Assembly (NCBI GenBank): GCA_034430425.1
Contig: DAOUEK010000031.1
Span: 111,602 to 175,601, forward strand
Origin: WVZH01 sp034430425
Lineage (GTDB): Bacteria; Chloroflexota; Anaerolineae; Anaerolineales; E44-bin32
Direction: 5' to 3'
Length of the DNA stretch: 64,000 nucleotides
The notes beneath the pieces were generated by a model. That model was not told the DNA's origin, ran no database searches, and was given only the letters and a program-made list of their open reading frames with translations. Positions 18,318-27,697 of this stretch are shown here, piece by piece. Numbering within the stretch: the first letter of the stretch is position 1; every line of letters starts with the position of its first letter. Position numbers and translations under genes: made by a program.

Positions 18318-19346
18318 CTAAGCTGCCTTCTTCTTCGCCTTCTGTTCATCTTCTTCATTCAGATCTGACGAGACAATTCCATTCTGCATCGCTTCTTCAA
18401 ACGAAAATAGTTCCTGATTCGTTTCCTTCTCGGCATCATCGGATGCTGCCACCTGATCATCCGTGGATAATACTTGATCGATTTCTTCCGTGATTGAATT
18501 CCGAAGTTGATGCACAAGCTTGGATTGACTTTTAGGTAATTGCAAATCCGTCATGAAATCGAGAAGCTCCGCGATGGTCCGTTTTGCGCTGAACCACACC
18601 ATACCGATTGGAGTCTGTGCCCGTTGACGTTCAAATACGATTACCATAAAGAGGTCTTTACAGACACTGGTTGAAAAGGTATTCCACTTTGTCCCTTCGT
18701 TGTACATGAGGTTAAAAACACTATCTTCCGACATGCTGCGCGCCAGCTCGAAAAAGGTGGAATGGCCGGCCGCAATTAGTGCGGTGCTTATAGGGACATC
18801 GAATTCTTCCACGTAACCCGCATAGGTAATCGGTTGGCCTTCGGAGTTTGCCAGGATGATACAGTGGGCCGAGATTTCCTGGCGAAGTGTTTCTAATTTA
18901 TTGGAAACACTTTCCATTCTTTCCTGCAGGTCGTCTTCTGAGGAAACTTTTGATGCACTGTTTAAACTTAGTACTTCGCGAGTTGCTTCGATTAATTCAT
19001 CAATATCGATGGGTTTGGGTAAATAGCGGGCGACATTAAGTTGCTTGGCTTTGGCTTCTACTGTTGCGGATCCGTATGCTGTCATGAGGATCATCGGTGT
19101 GTTGATCCCACTGGAGCGGATTTTTTCTACCAATTCAAGTCCGTCGACCTGCGGCATGCGTAAGTCAGTAATAACGAGTTCATACACAATTTTCTGAAGC
19201 TTATCCCATGCTAATGAGCCATTATCGACGGTGTCGACGACAAATCCTTCATCGAGGCTGTGAAGCGTGTCCGCAATCGCGGTGCTGAAGGTCAATTCAT
19301 CATCAACGACCAGTACGCGTGGAGGCTGTTCCCGCTGTTCGTTCAC
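18318..19346 (-). CDS. Response regulator: receiver domain plus roadblock/LC7-like domain
   Basis: A signalling protein of 342 residues and the last gene of the minus-strand cluster. Residues 10-130 are a receiver with phosphoacceptor Asp61 (LVITDLRMPQ), acidic pocket DDE at 15-17 and Lys in YLPKPID. After a short coiled stretch, residues about 150-280 form a roadblock/LC7-like domain (SAHCIILANSEGQPITYAG, then TALIAAGHSTFFELAR), the fold of regulators of MglA-type GTPases. The C-terminal tail shares the pattern EL.xF.EAM..G.V.S.L.E with the receiver-roadblock gene at the other end of the cluster. The frame continues 18 codons upstream, but GTG at 19346 has GGAGGT at the right distance and is taken as the start. 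Confidence 0.88.
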   Translation of the reverse strand: MNEQREQPPRVLVVDDELTFSTAIADTLHSLDEGFVVDTVDNGSLAWDKLQKIVYELVITDLRMPQVDGLELVEKIRSSGINTPMILMTAYGSATVEAKAKQLNVARYLPKPIDIDELIEATREVLSLNSASKVSSEDDLQERMESVSNKLETLRQEISAHCIILANSEGQPITYAGYVEEFDVPISTALIAAGHSTFFELARSMSEDSVFNLMYNEGTKWNTFSTSVCKDLFMVIVFERQRAQTPIGMVWFSAKRTIAELLDFMTDLQLPKSQSKLVHQLRNSITEEIDQVLSTDDQVAASDDAEKETNQELFSFEEAMQNGIVSSDLNEEDEQKAKKKAA

Positions 19347-19352
19347 TCGATT

Positions 19353-19358
19353 ACCTCC
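19353..19358 (-). promoter_or_regulatory. Ribosome binding site that fixes a GTG start
   Basis: GGAGGT on the minus strand lies six bases before GTG at 19346, which places the receiver-roadblock start 18 codons inside the open frame. Confidence 0.85.
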
Positions 19359-19501
19359 GATCTTTCCGGGTAAATTGTGTACGTGGGTTCTTATGATCAT
19401 ATCAAATTTGAATGCCTGTTCTGCCTTTCAGTTTCCTTTCAATAATGTGGTGCCGATGTGAGCGGGGAAATTTATAAAACGACAGAGCAGATCAACAAGG
19501 G

Positions 19502-22500
19502 TCATTGTTTGAGGATTTTGTGGATTGAAGCGGAGAGTGTTTTCTTATCGACAGGTTTTTGAACCCACGATACAAGATTGCTTTCGAGCAATTCCCGAGT
19601 TCCTTCATCCAGTGGATAACCGGTGATGAGCAACATCTTGATCCCGGGCCGTTTTTCGTTCAGAGTGTGAAACAGACTGGGTCCGCTTAAGCCTGGCATG
19701 ATGACATCACTTAAGACAAGATCGATTATCTCACCGCCATTTTCGAAATATTGAAGCGCCTCATCTCCATCCGATGCAGTGATGACGCGGTAATTTAGAG
19801 ATCGCAGCACCTGGCTGAGAGCGTCTCGAACATCAGGTTCATCTTCCACCAACAGCAGGGTTTCTAGATTTCCTTTTACGGCTTCGAATGCATCGTTATC
19901 TGCAATGGTAGAAGCCTGTGAGTTATAAATAGGTATGTAGAGTGTAAAGGTTGTGCCGATTATTTGGTCACTCTCCACATCGATAAAGCCATCATGCTGT
20001 TTGATGATGCCGTATACTTGCGAGAGGCCCAGTCCAGTACCTTGCCCAACTGGTTTGGTTGTGAAGAAGGGTTCAAAGATGTGTGGCAATACATCGGATG
20101 GGATACCCGTGCCAGTATCTCTAACTTCTAACCGCACCCAATCCCCGGGCTTCATATCTCGATAGGGTGGTCTCTGATCCTTGCGTACTTTCAAAGTAGA
20201 TACTTTGAAGGTTAATTCTCCACCGCTGGACATGGCATCCCTGGCATTGATTGCCAGATTGATCAGTACTTGTTGAAGGCGTCCGGGATCAGCCCGAATA
20301 ATAACTTGCTCTTCACAAGGTATGTGGATGACGTGGATATTTTCGGGCAGCATGCGGTTGATGAGGGTAATGAAATCATCGAAGAAGTCACGCAGGTTCA
20401 CTTCAATTGGCGTCATAACGCCTTTACGGCTGAAATCCAGGAATTGTTGTGTTACTGAAGTGGCGCGTTGGGAGAGGCTGAGGATGGTCTTTACCCATCC
20501 TTGTGCTTCAGGTTTAAGTGAGGGTTCTTCCAATAACATTTCACTATAGAGTGTCACCGGAACCAGGATGTTGTTGAAGTCGTGCGCAATTCCGGCGGCC
20601 ATCTGTCCAACTGCAGCAAGACGTTCTTGCAGATAAATTCGTCTTTGGGTTTCACGTTCCTGGGTAACATCTCGTATGACCAGAACCCATCCCTCGGATT
20701 GACTTCCGCTTTCCAACGGGCGGGCGATGACTTCAAAGATCTGCGATCCTTTTCCGATTTGCTGCCAGGGATCCTGGCCGGGATGGCTGTAGATTTGCTG
20801 CATCGGAATGTCGCCCAAGTGTGTAAGTGTGTCGCCCATACCGGAATTGGCCAGGATTTCCAGGTCAACCTCACCGGCGGGATTGGCCAGAATTACACAG
20901 TTATTCTGGTCGAGAAGCAGCATTCCCTCCGGAACTGTGTCGATGATTTGTTGTACCTGACGAATTTGTTCTCGGATTCGTTCCAAAAGCCGGAGACGCT
21001 GCGCAGTCGTACCCAACTGCTGTCCCACGGCTTCGGCCAATGCAATTTCTTCCTGCGACCAAATGCGAGGTCCTGTAGCGGCGAGACTTATTCCACCGAT
21101 GTGTTGGTTTTCCTCATCCCAAATTGGTGCAGTAAGCGAGGAGCGCATGCCATGCTGGAGGAGAAGGTCGGCGAGGGGCAGGGGAGGGTCTTCCAGCTTT
21201 GCTGCTGTTTGCCAGTCTTCGACTGGGATCGCAGCGGGGATTTTCCACTCCGCTTCAGCCCGCATGGCTTGAATGATCAGGTCTTTTGTCTTCGAATCCA
21301 TGCCTTGCGTCGCCAGATGCGGTTTGATCCAGATGCTTCCAATCTCCAATCCGAGGGCATGAAGCGACCGATCTAAGGCGATTTCGAGAAGTTGGGGTAA
21401 GTCGGTTGCTGCATTTGCAGCAGCGATGATCGAGTTTAACGCTTCAAAGTGACTCGCACGGCGTGTAACCTCCTGCTCTGCTTTTTTACGCTTCTCGATA
21501 TCTCTGGAGATTCCCAAGGTGCCTGCCACGTTGCCATCCTCGTCGAGTAGCGGCAGTTTGGTCGTCGAAACCCAAGTTTCAAAACCGTCGAGGAAGATTT
21601 CTCTTTCCTCTTTACCTGAAATCGTCTCTCCTGTTTCGATTAATAGTTTCTCGTCCTTGAAGGCTATCTTAGCGTGATCTTCAGCAAAAAAATCGAAGTC
21701 CGTTTTACCGATCGCCTCGTCTGGATGTGACAAATTGAACTTCTCTGCAAGTGCCATGTTGATCTTGATGAATCTGCTTTCGAGATCCTTGAAGTAGATG
21801 TAATCTGGAGAATAATCCATCAGAGAGCGTAAAAGATGTTGCTCTCGAGTTAATGCTTCTTTGGTTTGTTTTCTCTCTACTATCTCCTGCTGCAACTCGG
21901 CTGTTCTCTCTTCAACCTGTTTCTCGATCTCGGCATAGGCGTTCCTGAGCGCTTCTTGGTCCTTGTTGCGTTGTTGCAGAAGCAGCGCAGCTTCAATGGC
22001 GCTGCTGATCTGTTCTTGGAGGATATCGCACACTCTTCCCTCAGGAGGCTCAACTTCGAAGAGAGCAATACCAAGTTGATTGTTCCCTCGGTATAGTAGT
22101 TCCGAAACGAATGAAAACCGATTCTTTCGTTTATCTAGTTCCACATGTTGTATGAGATTAGCGGAAGGGAAGGCCTCGTTAAGTTTTTTTGTCCAAAGAC
22201 CTTTATCATCAAAAGCAAGTAGAAGTTCCGAGTGATCTGTATTACCGGAAAGCTCGCCTTCCTCGGGCTCCAATATCCGATTATAAAGAGATATATAGCA
22301 GCCTTTGATGCCTAAACGTGGTAAACCTCGATACAAAGTATCTGCAAGTTCATTAAAATCCAAAGCTGTAAATAGCGCCCTGGTGACTTCGCGTAATTCA
22401 AGATATTGGCTTTCTCTCAGTATTTTCTGGTGGTGTTCCGCCGATTGCAGCTTTTCACTTATCAGGACACGAGCTTGTCCACACAAATCCTCAACTTGTG

Positions 22501-23752
22501 CCAGGATGTTTTCATCACTGAACCGACGAAGGGCGTAGTGACGTAGTGAAGATACAGCATTTTGCCAGATACCGATTTCACTGTCTTCTGCAATCGTGCG
22601 ATCGATGAGTTCATCGAGTGTCTTCAGGAAATCTCCAGTCGGACAGCTTTCAATCTCAGAGAGGTAGTTATTGAGTAACTCTATGATTGTATCTTCGCTT
22701 GAACCCTCGATGGCAATATTTGCTACTCGAACGAGATCCGATAGGAGGTCATCCTGTTGTGTGCTCGATTGTCCAAAATCTTTTATCCCAACCTGAAAAA
22801 TCGTGGCCGCATGCTCCATGGCGGGTGATGAACATCCACAAGACTCCCGGATGTAGAGTGTGGTCGGAATGACTACGCGTTCCGGAACCTCCTGTCCACG
22901 CAGTATTTTTACCGCCATGTCCATTGCTTTTCGACATTGCTCTCGAAACGGTTGGTGCACTGTCGTTAGAGGAGGGATTACGGCATTGGCTATAATCTGG
23001 TCGTCGAAACCTACGACCGCAATGTCATCTGGGACATTCTTGCCGTATTTCTTCAATGTCCAAATCGCATCGAGTGCCATGATGTCGTTCGCGCCGATGA
23101 CGGCATCGAAGTCTTCTTTCCGCTCTTCGACGAATAGGCGGATTGCATTTCTACCAGTATAACCAGACCATCCTCCAGGTGGCGAGATCAGATTTGGGTT
23201 GACTTGAAGCCCTCTTTCTTGGAGGACGTCTTGATATGCTTGAAAACGTTCATCTGCGCCGACCTGTGCTTCGGGGCCACGAATGAAGGCAATACGCTTG
23301 AACCCATGATCTTCAATCAGATGAAAGACCAGGTTGCGCATGCCGACGTAATCGTCGGTAGTCACAGTAGGAATCCCAGCGACTACATGACCAATATTGA
23401 TTATGGGTTTTGGTTTGAATTGATTGCAAAAATCAAAATAGGTCTCTTGAGAAACATAGTTGCTGATCGATGCGCCCCACATGACCAGGGCATCAATGAT
23501 TTCGTTGTTGCCTATTTGAAAAATGGAATTCGTAAGTGATTGAATCTCGTTTGATTCTGTCAGCTCACCACCGGGGGCACAAATGATATTTACGTCGTGC
23601 TCCTGAGCTGCTTCTGCAACCGCACTCCACATTACAAGGCGAAGTGTTTCAGCAACGCCAGTAGTCAAGAAGCCGATCGTAGGTCGCTTGCGAAAAGATT
23701 TGATTTTCTTCTTTTTCGCTTCTTTACATTTCTTTTTTCGAGTCGGTGACAT
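19502..23752 (-). CDS. Soluble hybrid histidine kinase with LacI-type sensor, PAS and GAF domains
   Basis: A cytoplasmic hybrid kinase of 1416 residues with no membrane segment. Order: a Lys-rich tail (1-23); a LacI/periplasmic-binding-like ligand domain (about 24-315, ending in RESCGCSS); a GAF-like or linker region; a coiled coil near 600; PAS (about 635-755, MDYSPDYIYFKD); GAF (about 770-930); PAS (about 936-1045); HisKA with His1057 (GIAHDFNN); HATPase (DTGTGIP, FFTTK, GTGLGL); and a receiver (about 1295-1416, Asp in LVLSDVIMPG). There is no helix-turn-helix, so the sensor has been moved from a repressor context into a kinase. Small-molecule sensing in the cytosol is inferred; the ligand is unknown. 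AGGAAG seven bases before ATG supports the start. It is the third of three tandem paralogs. Confidence 0.92.
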   Translation of the reverse strand: MSPTRKKKCKEAKKKKIKSFRKRPTIGFLTTGVAETLRLVMWSAVAEAAQEHDVNIICAPGGELTESNEIQSLTNSIFQIGNNEIIDALVMWGASISNYVSQETYFDFCNQFKPKPIINIGHVVAGIPTVTTDDYVGMRNLVFHLIEDHGFKRIAFIRGPEAQVGADERFQAYQDVLQERGLQVNPNLISPPGGWSGYTGRNAIRLFVEERKEDFDAVIGANDIMALDAIWTLKKYGKNVPDDIAVVGFDDQIIANAVIPPLTTVHQPFREQCRKAMDMAVKILRGQEVPERVVIPTTLYIRESCGCSSPAMEHAATIFQVGIKDFGQSSTQQDDLLSDLVRVANIAIEGSSEDTIIELLNNYLSEIESCPTGDFLKTLDELIDRTIAEDSEIGIWQNAVSSLRHYALRRFSDENILAQVEDLCGQARVLISEKLQSAEHHQKILRESQYLELREVTRALFTALDFNELADTLYRGLPRLGIKGCYISLYNRILEPEEGELSGNTDHSELLLAFDDKGLWTKKLNEAFPSANLIQHVELDKRKNRFSFVSELLYRGNNQLGIALFEVEPPEGRVCDILQEQISSAIEAALLLQQRNKDQEALRNAYAEIEKQVEERTAELQQEIVERKQTKEALTREQHLLRSLMDYSPDYIYFKDLESRFIKINMALAEKFNLSHPDEAIGKTDFDFFAEDHAKIAFKDEKLLIETGETISGKEEREIFLDGFETWVSTTKLPLLDEDGNVAGTLGISRDIEKRKKAEQEVTRRASHFEALNSIIAAANAATDLPQLLEIALDRSLHALGLEIGSIWIKPHLATQGMDSKTKDLIIQAMRAEAEWKIPAAIPVEDWQTAAKLEDPPLPLADLLLQHGMRSSLTAPIWDEENQHIGGISLAATGPRIWSQEEIALAEAVGQQLGTTAQRLRLLERIREQIRQVQQIIDTVPEGMLLLDQNNCVILANPAGEVDLEILANSGMGDTLTHLGDIPMQQIYSHPGQDPWQQIGKGSQIFEVIARPLESGSQSEGWVLVIRDVTQERETQRRIYLQERLAAVGQMAAGIAHDFNNILVPVTLYSEMLLEEPSLKPEAQGWVKTILSLSQRATSVTQQFLDFSRKGVMTPIEVNLRDFFDDFITLINRMLPENIHVIHIPCEEQVIIRADPGRLQQVLINLAINARDAMSSGGELTFKVSTLKVRKDQRPPYRDMKPGDWVRLEVRDTGTGIPSDVLPHIFEPFFTTKPVGQGTGLGLSQVYGIIKQHDGFIDVESDQIIGTTFTLYIPIYNSQASTIADNDAFEAVKGNLETLLLVEDEPDVRDALSQVLRSLNYRVITASDGDEALQYFENGGEIIDLVLSDVIMPGLSGPSLFHTLNEKRPGIKMLLITGYPLDEGTRELLESNLVSWVQKPVDKKTLSASIHKILKQ

Positions 23753-23841
23753 CGAATTGCTTCCTGCGGGTGGCAGTTACATCATGTGCTGGTGATTGAC
23801 CTATTTCCCTTGGCTAGGGGTTTATCGATTACGATTCTTCC

Positions 23842-26800
23842 TCATTCATCATCTAGTGCTTCCCGGATTGCTTCGGCCATGATGTCCACATCGTAGGGTT
23901 TGTGAATCACGGAAGCGACCCCATCTTCTCTCAGCTGATCTAAATCCTCGGCAAGAATGTGACCTGTAACAGCCACTGCTTTCACTTCGGATCCCATCTG
24001 TCGCAGTTCACGCAACAAAGCCGCTCCACCGATTTCCGGCATGACTACGTCGGTAAATAGAAGATCGATGTTTCCATTGGCCTTGTAGATTTCCAATGCC
24101 TCTCGACCGTTCGAGGCAGCCAGGACTTGATAACCCAGATCTTCTAGTATCTGCTGACCGACTTCACGCATCTTTTCATTGTCTTCAACCAAGAGAATAG
24201 TCTCTCCTTTCCCTTGGGGGATGGTTGCGAAGATAGCATCTTGCGTTAAGGGTTCCCTTTCCGCCTCGCACATTGGCAGATATACATGAAATGTCGATCC
24301 TTTTCCAATCTCAGTTTCGACGCTGATTTGTCCCTTGTGCTGCGCTACGATGCCATATACCTGCGCCAGCCCCAAACCGGTTCCTTTACCAGTTTCCTTG
24401 GTAGTGAAGAAGGGCTCGAATATATTCGGAAGCACTTCTGCAGGAATCCCGGTGCCTGTGTCGGATACGGATAGGCAGAACCATTCCCCTGGATCCATAC
24501 CGACGGCAGGCGGATCATCGTCTTCTGCCACATGAACACTCGATAGTATGATCCGCAGTGTGCCTCCTTCGGGCATTGCGTCGCGTGCATTGACCACCAG
24601 ATTCATCAATACTTGTTGAATACGCGTGGGATCGGATTCGACGATGTATGTTTCCGGATCGATTTCCATAGTGAGAGATATATTTTCCGGGATCGTGCGT
24701 TGCAGGACACGCACTGTTTCCTTTATGAATGGTCCGAGGTCTACAGGGCTCGTTTCCATCGGAGATCGACGACTGAAGTCCAGGATCTGCTGCACCAGGT
24801 TGGCAGCTTGTTTCGATTCCTTGATGATCGTGTTTAGTGATTTTTTAAGATCTTCGTTGAGTTCGTGTTTGCGCAGCGGCCTTTGTGCATAAAGTATGAT
24901 TGTGGTCAACATATTGTTGAAGTCATGGGCGATACCGCCAGCCATCTGTCCCACGGCTGCCAGTCGTTCTTGCTGCTCGACGCGTTTTTGAGTCTCATGT
25001 TTTAAGGTCACATCACGTACCACGAGAACCCATCCTTTGGATTCTTTTCCTTTTTCCAACGCTTTGGCGATGACTTCAAAGAATCGGCTTTTGTATGAAA
25101 TCCGGCACCAGGGATTCTTTGGATCACGATGTAATACATCTGTCAGCGGGCGATTTCCGAGTTTAGTCAGAGTATCCCCGATATTCGCATCGGCGAGAAG
25201 ATTGAGATCATTCTCGGCTGCCGGATTGGCGAGTAAGATTAACCCTTCATTGTCGAGCAAAACGACGCCTTCGGGGACGGTGTCGATTATTTGCTGTACC
25301 TGGCGCATTTGCTCTCGAATTTGTTCTAGCAAGTGTAAACGTTGTGCGGCAGTCCCTAGTTGTTGTCCAACAGCAATCACGAGATCGATTTCTTCTTTTG
25401 ACCACGAGCGAGGTTCGATGGCCGACAGAATTAAGCCACCTATCAAAATGCCGTTTTCTGCCTGGAGAGGCGCAATAAGTGAGGCATTGACACCATGATG
25501 GTTCAATATCTTGGAGATCGGTGCAAGAGATTCATTGTCGACTTCTTGTGACCAATCATCTATGGCGATTGGATTTGTTATTTGTATCTCTGCGTGGGTT
25601 AGTATATCGCGGGTGACACTGTCGATGATACCTTCCGGAATCCCGCGGGTGACGATATTGGGAAGAATCCAGATACTTCCGATCTCCAAATCGATGGCAC
25701 GAAGTGTATGGTCAAGTGCGGTTTCTAGCAATTGCTCCAGATCTTCTTCTGTTGCCGCTGCTGAGATGATCGTATTCAAGGCTTCAACTTGAATCGAGCG
25801 GCGACGGATTTTTTCATCCGCTTTTTTTAATTCTTGAAATGCGTTTACTCCTTGAATTGCAGCACTGATTTGCGTGGCTAACGTCTCGCACATTTCTGTG
25901 TCGAGGTTATCCATGCCAAGTACTACATAGCCAAAGAGTTTGTCGCGGAAGTATAGTGAATTGACAACGAGTTGATATCTGCTGTCGCTGTCCAAAAAAC
26001 CTTTTGGAACGAGTTCGGTAGCTGGGTAAGGAAGTGTGATATCACCGGCTGTTTCTATTCGTCCTTCCATGTTGTAGGCCAGCATGAGTCTGGCGTTTTC
26101 AGTGTTATGTTCGGGATCATCAAAGAGCGAAATAACACAACGATGAATCCCAATGCTGGGAAACCGATCCCGGATCGTATTCATCAAACTCGTCATATTA
26201 TATGTGGTTAGCAATGCCTGGTTCGTATAACGTAACGGCTCTGCAAGGTGTTCTTCTTGCAGCTTGGGATAGGATACGGATAAGTACCCCATTCTCCCCA
26301 GAAGTAAGCTTGCACGTCGCCAGAGTTCCGCGAACTGTTGGGAGGATTTGAGATCCTTGGTGAGCGGAATTGTGAGTTGATTGAGAGTCGACATTGCATA
26401 CTGCCACTGAAATACATCGGCTCCTTGGATCAGGCTGTGGCGCAGTACCTTTTCCAAAACCATCATGAATTCGTTGGAATCACTTTTATGGGTTGAGACG
26501 TTGAGAAAGGTGTCGACCAATTCCGATGTATGCCTGATAATCAGGGATTCTTGTGAAGATGAAGGGTTATATGATTCAACGACCTTTTCGATAATGCAAT
26601 CTCGTTGTGTGATGAGATCGTCGGACCCCAGTGGCGACACATCTTCGAGTAGGAGGCTCTCGAATTTTGACTCTGGCCCACAACCACAACTCAGGCGCCT
26701 AACCAACGATGTTGGTATCATCTCACAATCCGGTACTTGCCCCCCCTCGCAAATTGTGATGAGGAATTCCACCGCACGTTTGCCGATCTCGTACATCGGC

Positions 26801-27549
26801 TGTTTTACCGTTGTCAGCGGTGGATTGGAAATGTTGGCATCAACAATGTCGTCGAAACCGATTATCGAGATGTCGCCAGGAATATCAAGGCCGTGTAATT
26901 GAAAGAATTCCATGGCAGCAAGTGCCATGTTATCGTTAGCGCCAATGAGGGCATCAAATTTTACCTTGCGTTCATCCAGCAGCGTGCGAGCCGCTTCCGT
27001 TCCCGAATCTCGATAAAAATCACCTTGCGTGATTAAATCGGGATTCACGGGAATGTCATACTCCTCAAGTGTATCGAGAAAGGCCTGGTACCGATGCTGG
27101 GCTTCGACGCTTCCGTCAGGACCGCGAATGAAGGCAAAATTGCGTCGATCATGTTTCTCGATGAGGTGCGCGATCGCTCCGTGCATGCCCGCGGTGTTGT
27201 CGGTCATCAAACTGGGAATACCTGCAACCTCTACCCCAAGACTGACAGTCGGAAGTGGATGATATCGATGACAAAATGTCGATAATTCTTCGAGGCCAAT
27301 GTATTGACCAATCACACCTGCCCCAATGATTAAGCCGTCGACATGCTTCCCAGGAATTAGATCGTAGATCACATTTCGTTGAAACTCATATTCGTCGAAC
27401 TTCATCGTGGCATTTAAGCAGCCACCTGTATAACAGATCACATTCGCGTCGTGATTGCGAACAGCTTCAATGATACCGCGCCAAACTTCGGATTGGTATC
27501 CGCTTATTCCAAGAATTCGATCGACTAAAAATGCAATTGTTCGACGCAT
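23842..27549 (-). CDS. Soluble hybrid histidine kinase with LacI-type sensor, GAF and PAS domains
   Basis: A paralog of its two neighbours, 1235 residues. The LacI-type ligand domain begins at residue 3 and ends near 290 in RRLSCGCGPE. It lacks the first PAS domain of the other two, which accounts for most of the length difference. GAF-like regions, one PAS (QIIDTVPEGVVLLD), HisKA with His875 (GIAHDFNN), HATPase and a receiver (LLFTDVVMPE) follow. The receiver is about three quarters identical by eye to the lone receiver at 31991-32440. It is probably cytoplasmic and probably in the same transcript, though 147 bases separate it from the upstream paralog. The ribosome site (AGAGA) is weak. Confidence 0.92.
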   Translation of the reverse strand: MRRTIAFLVDRILGISGYQSEVWRGIIEAVRNHDANVICYTGGCLNATMKFDEYEFQRNVIYDLIPGKHVDGLIIGAGVIGQYIGLEELSTFCHRYHPLPTVSLGVEVAGIPSLMTDNTAGMHGAIAHLIEKHDRRNFAFIRGPDGSVEAQHRYQAFLDTLEEYDIPVNPDLITQGDFYRDSGTEAARTLLDERKVKFDALIGANDNMALAAMEFFQLHGLDIPGDISIIGFDDIVDANISNPPLTTVKQPMYEIGKRAVEFLITICEGGQVPDCEMIPTSLVRRLSCGCGPESKFESLLLEDVSPLGSDDLITQRDCIIEKVVESYNPSSSQESLIIRHTSELVDTFLNVSTHKSDSNEFMMVLEKVLRHSLIQGADVFQWQYAMSTLNQLTIPLTKDLKSSQQFAELWRRASLLLGRMGYLSVSYPKLQEEHLAEPLRYTNQALLTTYNMTSLMNTIRDRFPSIGIHRCVISLFDDPEHNTENARLMLAYNMEGRIETAGDITLPYPATELVPKGFLDSDSRYQLVVNSLYFRDKLFGYVVLGMDNLDTEMCETLATQISAAIQGVNAFQELKKADEKIRRRSIQVEALNTIISAAATEEDLEQLLETALDHTLRAIDLEIGSIWILPNIVTRGIPEGIIDSVTRDILTHAEIQITNPIAIDDWSQEVDNESLAPISKILNHHGVNASLIAPLQAENGILIGGLILSAIEPRSWSKEEIDLVIAVGQQLGTAAQRLHLLEQIREQMRQVQQIIDTVPEGVVLLDNEGLILLANPAAENDLNLLADANIGDTLTKLGNRPLTDVLHRDPKNPWCRISYKSRFFEVIAKALEKGKESKGWVLVVRDVTLKHETQKRVEQQERLAAVGQMAGGIAHDFNNMLTTIILYAQRPLRKHELNEDLKKSLNTIIKESKQAANLVQQILDFSRRSPMETSPVDLGPFIKETVRVLQRTIPENISLTMEIDPETYIVESDPTRIQQVLMNLVVNARDAMPEGGTLRIILSSVHVAEDDDPPAVGMDPGEWFCLSVSDTGTGIPAEVLPNIFEPFFTTKETGKGTGLGLAQVYGIVAQHKGQISVETEIGKGSTFHVYLPMCEAEREPLTQDAIFATIPQGKGETILLVEDNEKMREVGQQILEDLGYQVLAASNGREALEIYKANGNIDLLFTDVVMPEIGGAALLRELRQMGSEVKAVAVTGHILAEDLDQLREDGVASVIHKPYDVDIMAEAIREALDDE

Positions 27550-27697
27550 ATCAATCTCTGAGGTTGAACGTTTTCGTTTTTCGTTTTTTTCTTCCTTTTC
27601 TTCAAATGCATCGATTCTGTCTTTTGGGCATTAAGCCGAAACACAATCGTTGGAGAATCTAATCGGCAAGACGATAGGAATGTACTGCTGTGCACAT

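Noticed and set aside
20582..21376. Open frame of 264 codons antisense to the hybrid kinase at 19502-23752
   Set aside because: A shadow of the GAF/PAS coding region, with no motif or ribosome site.
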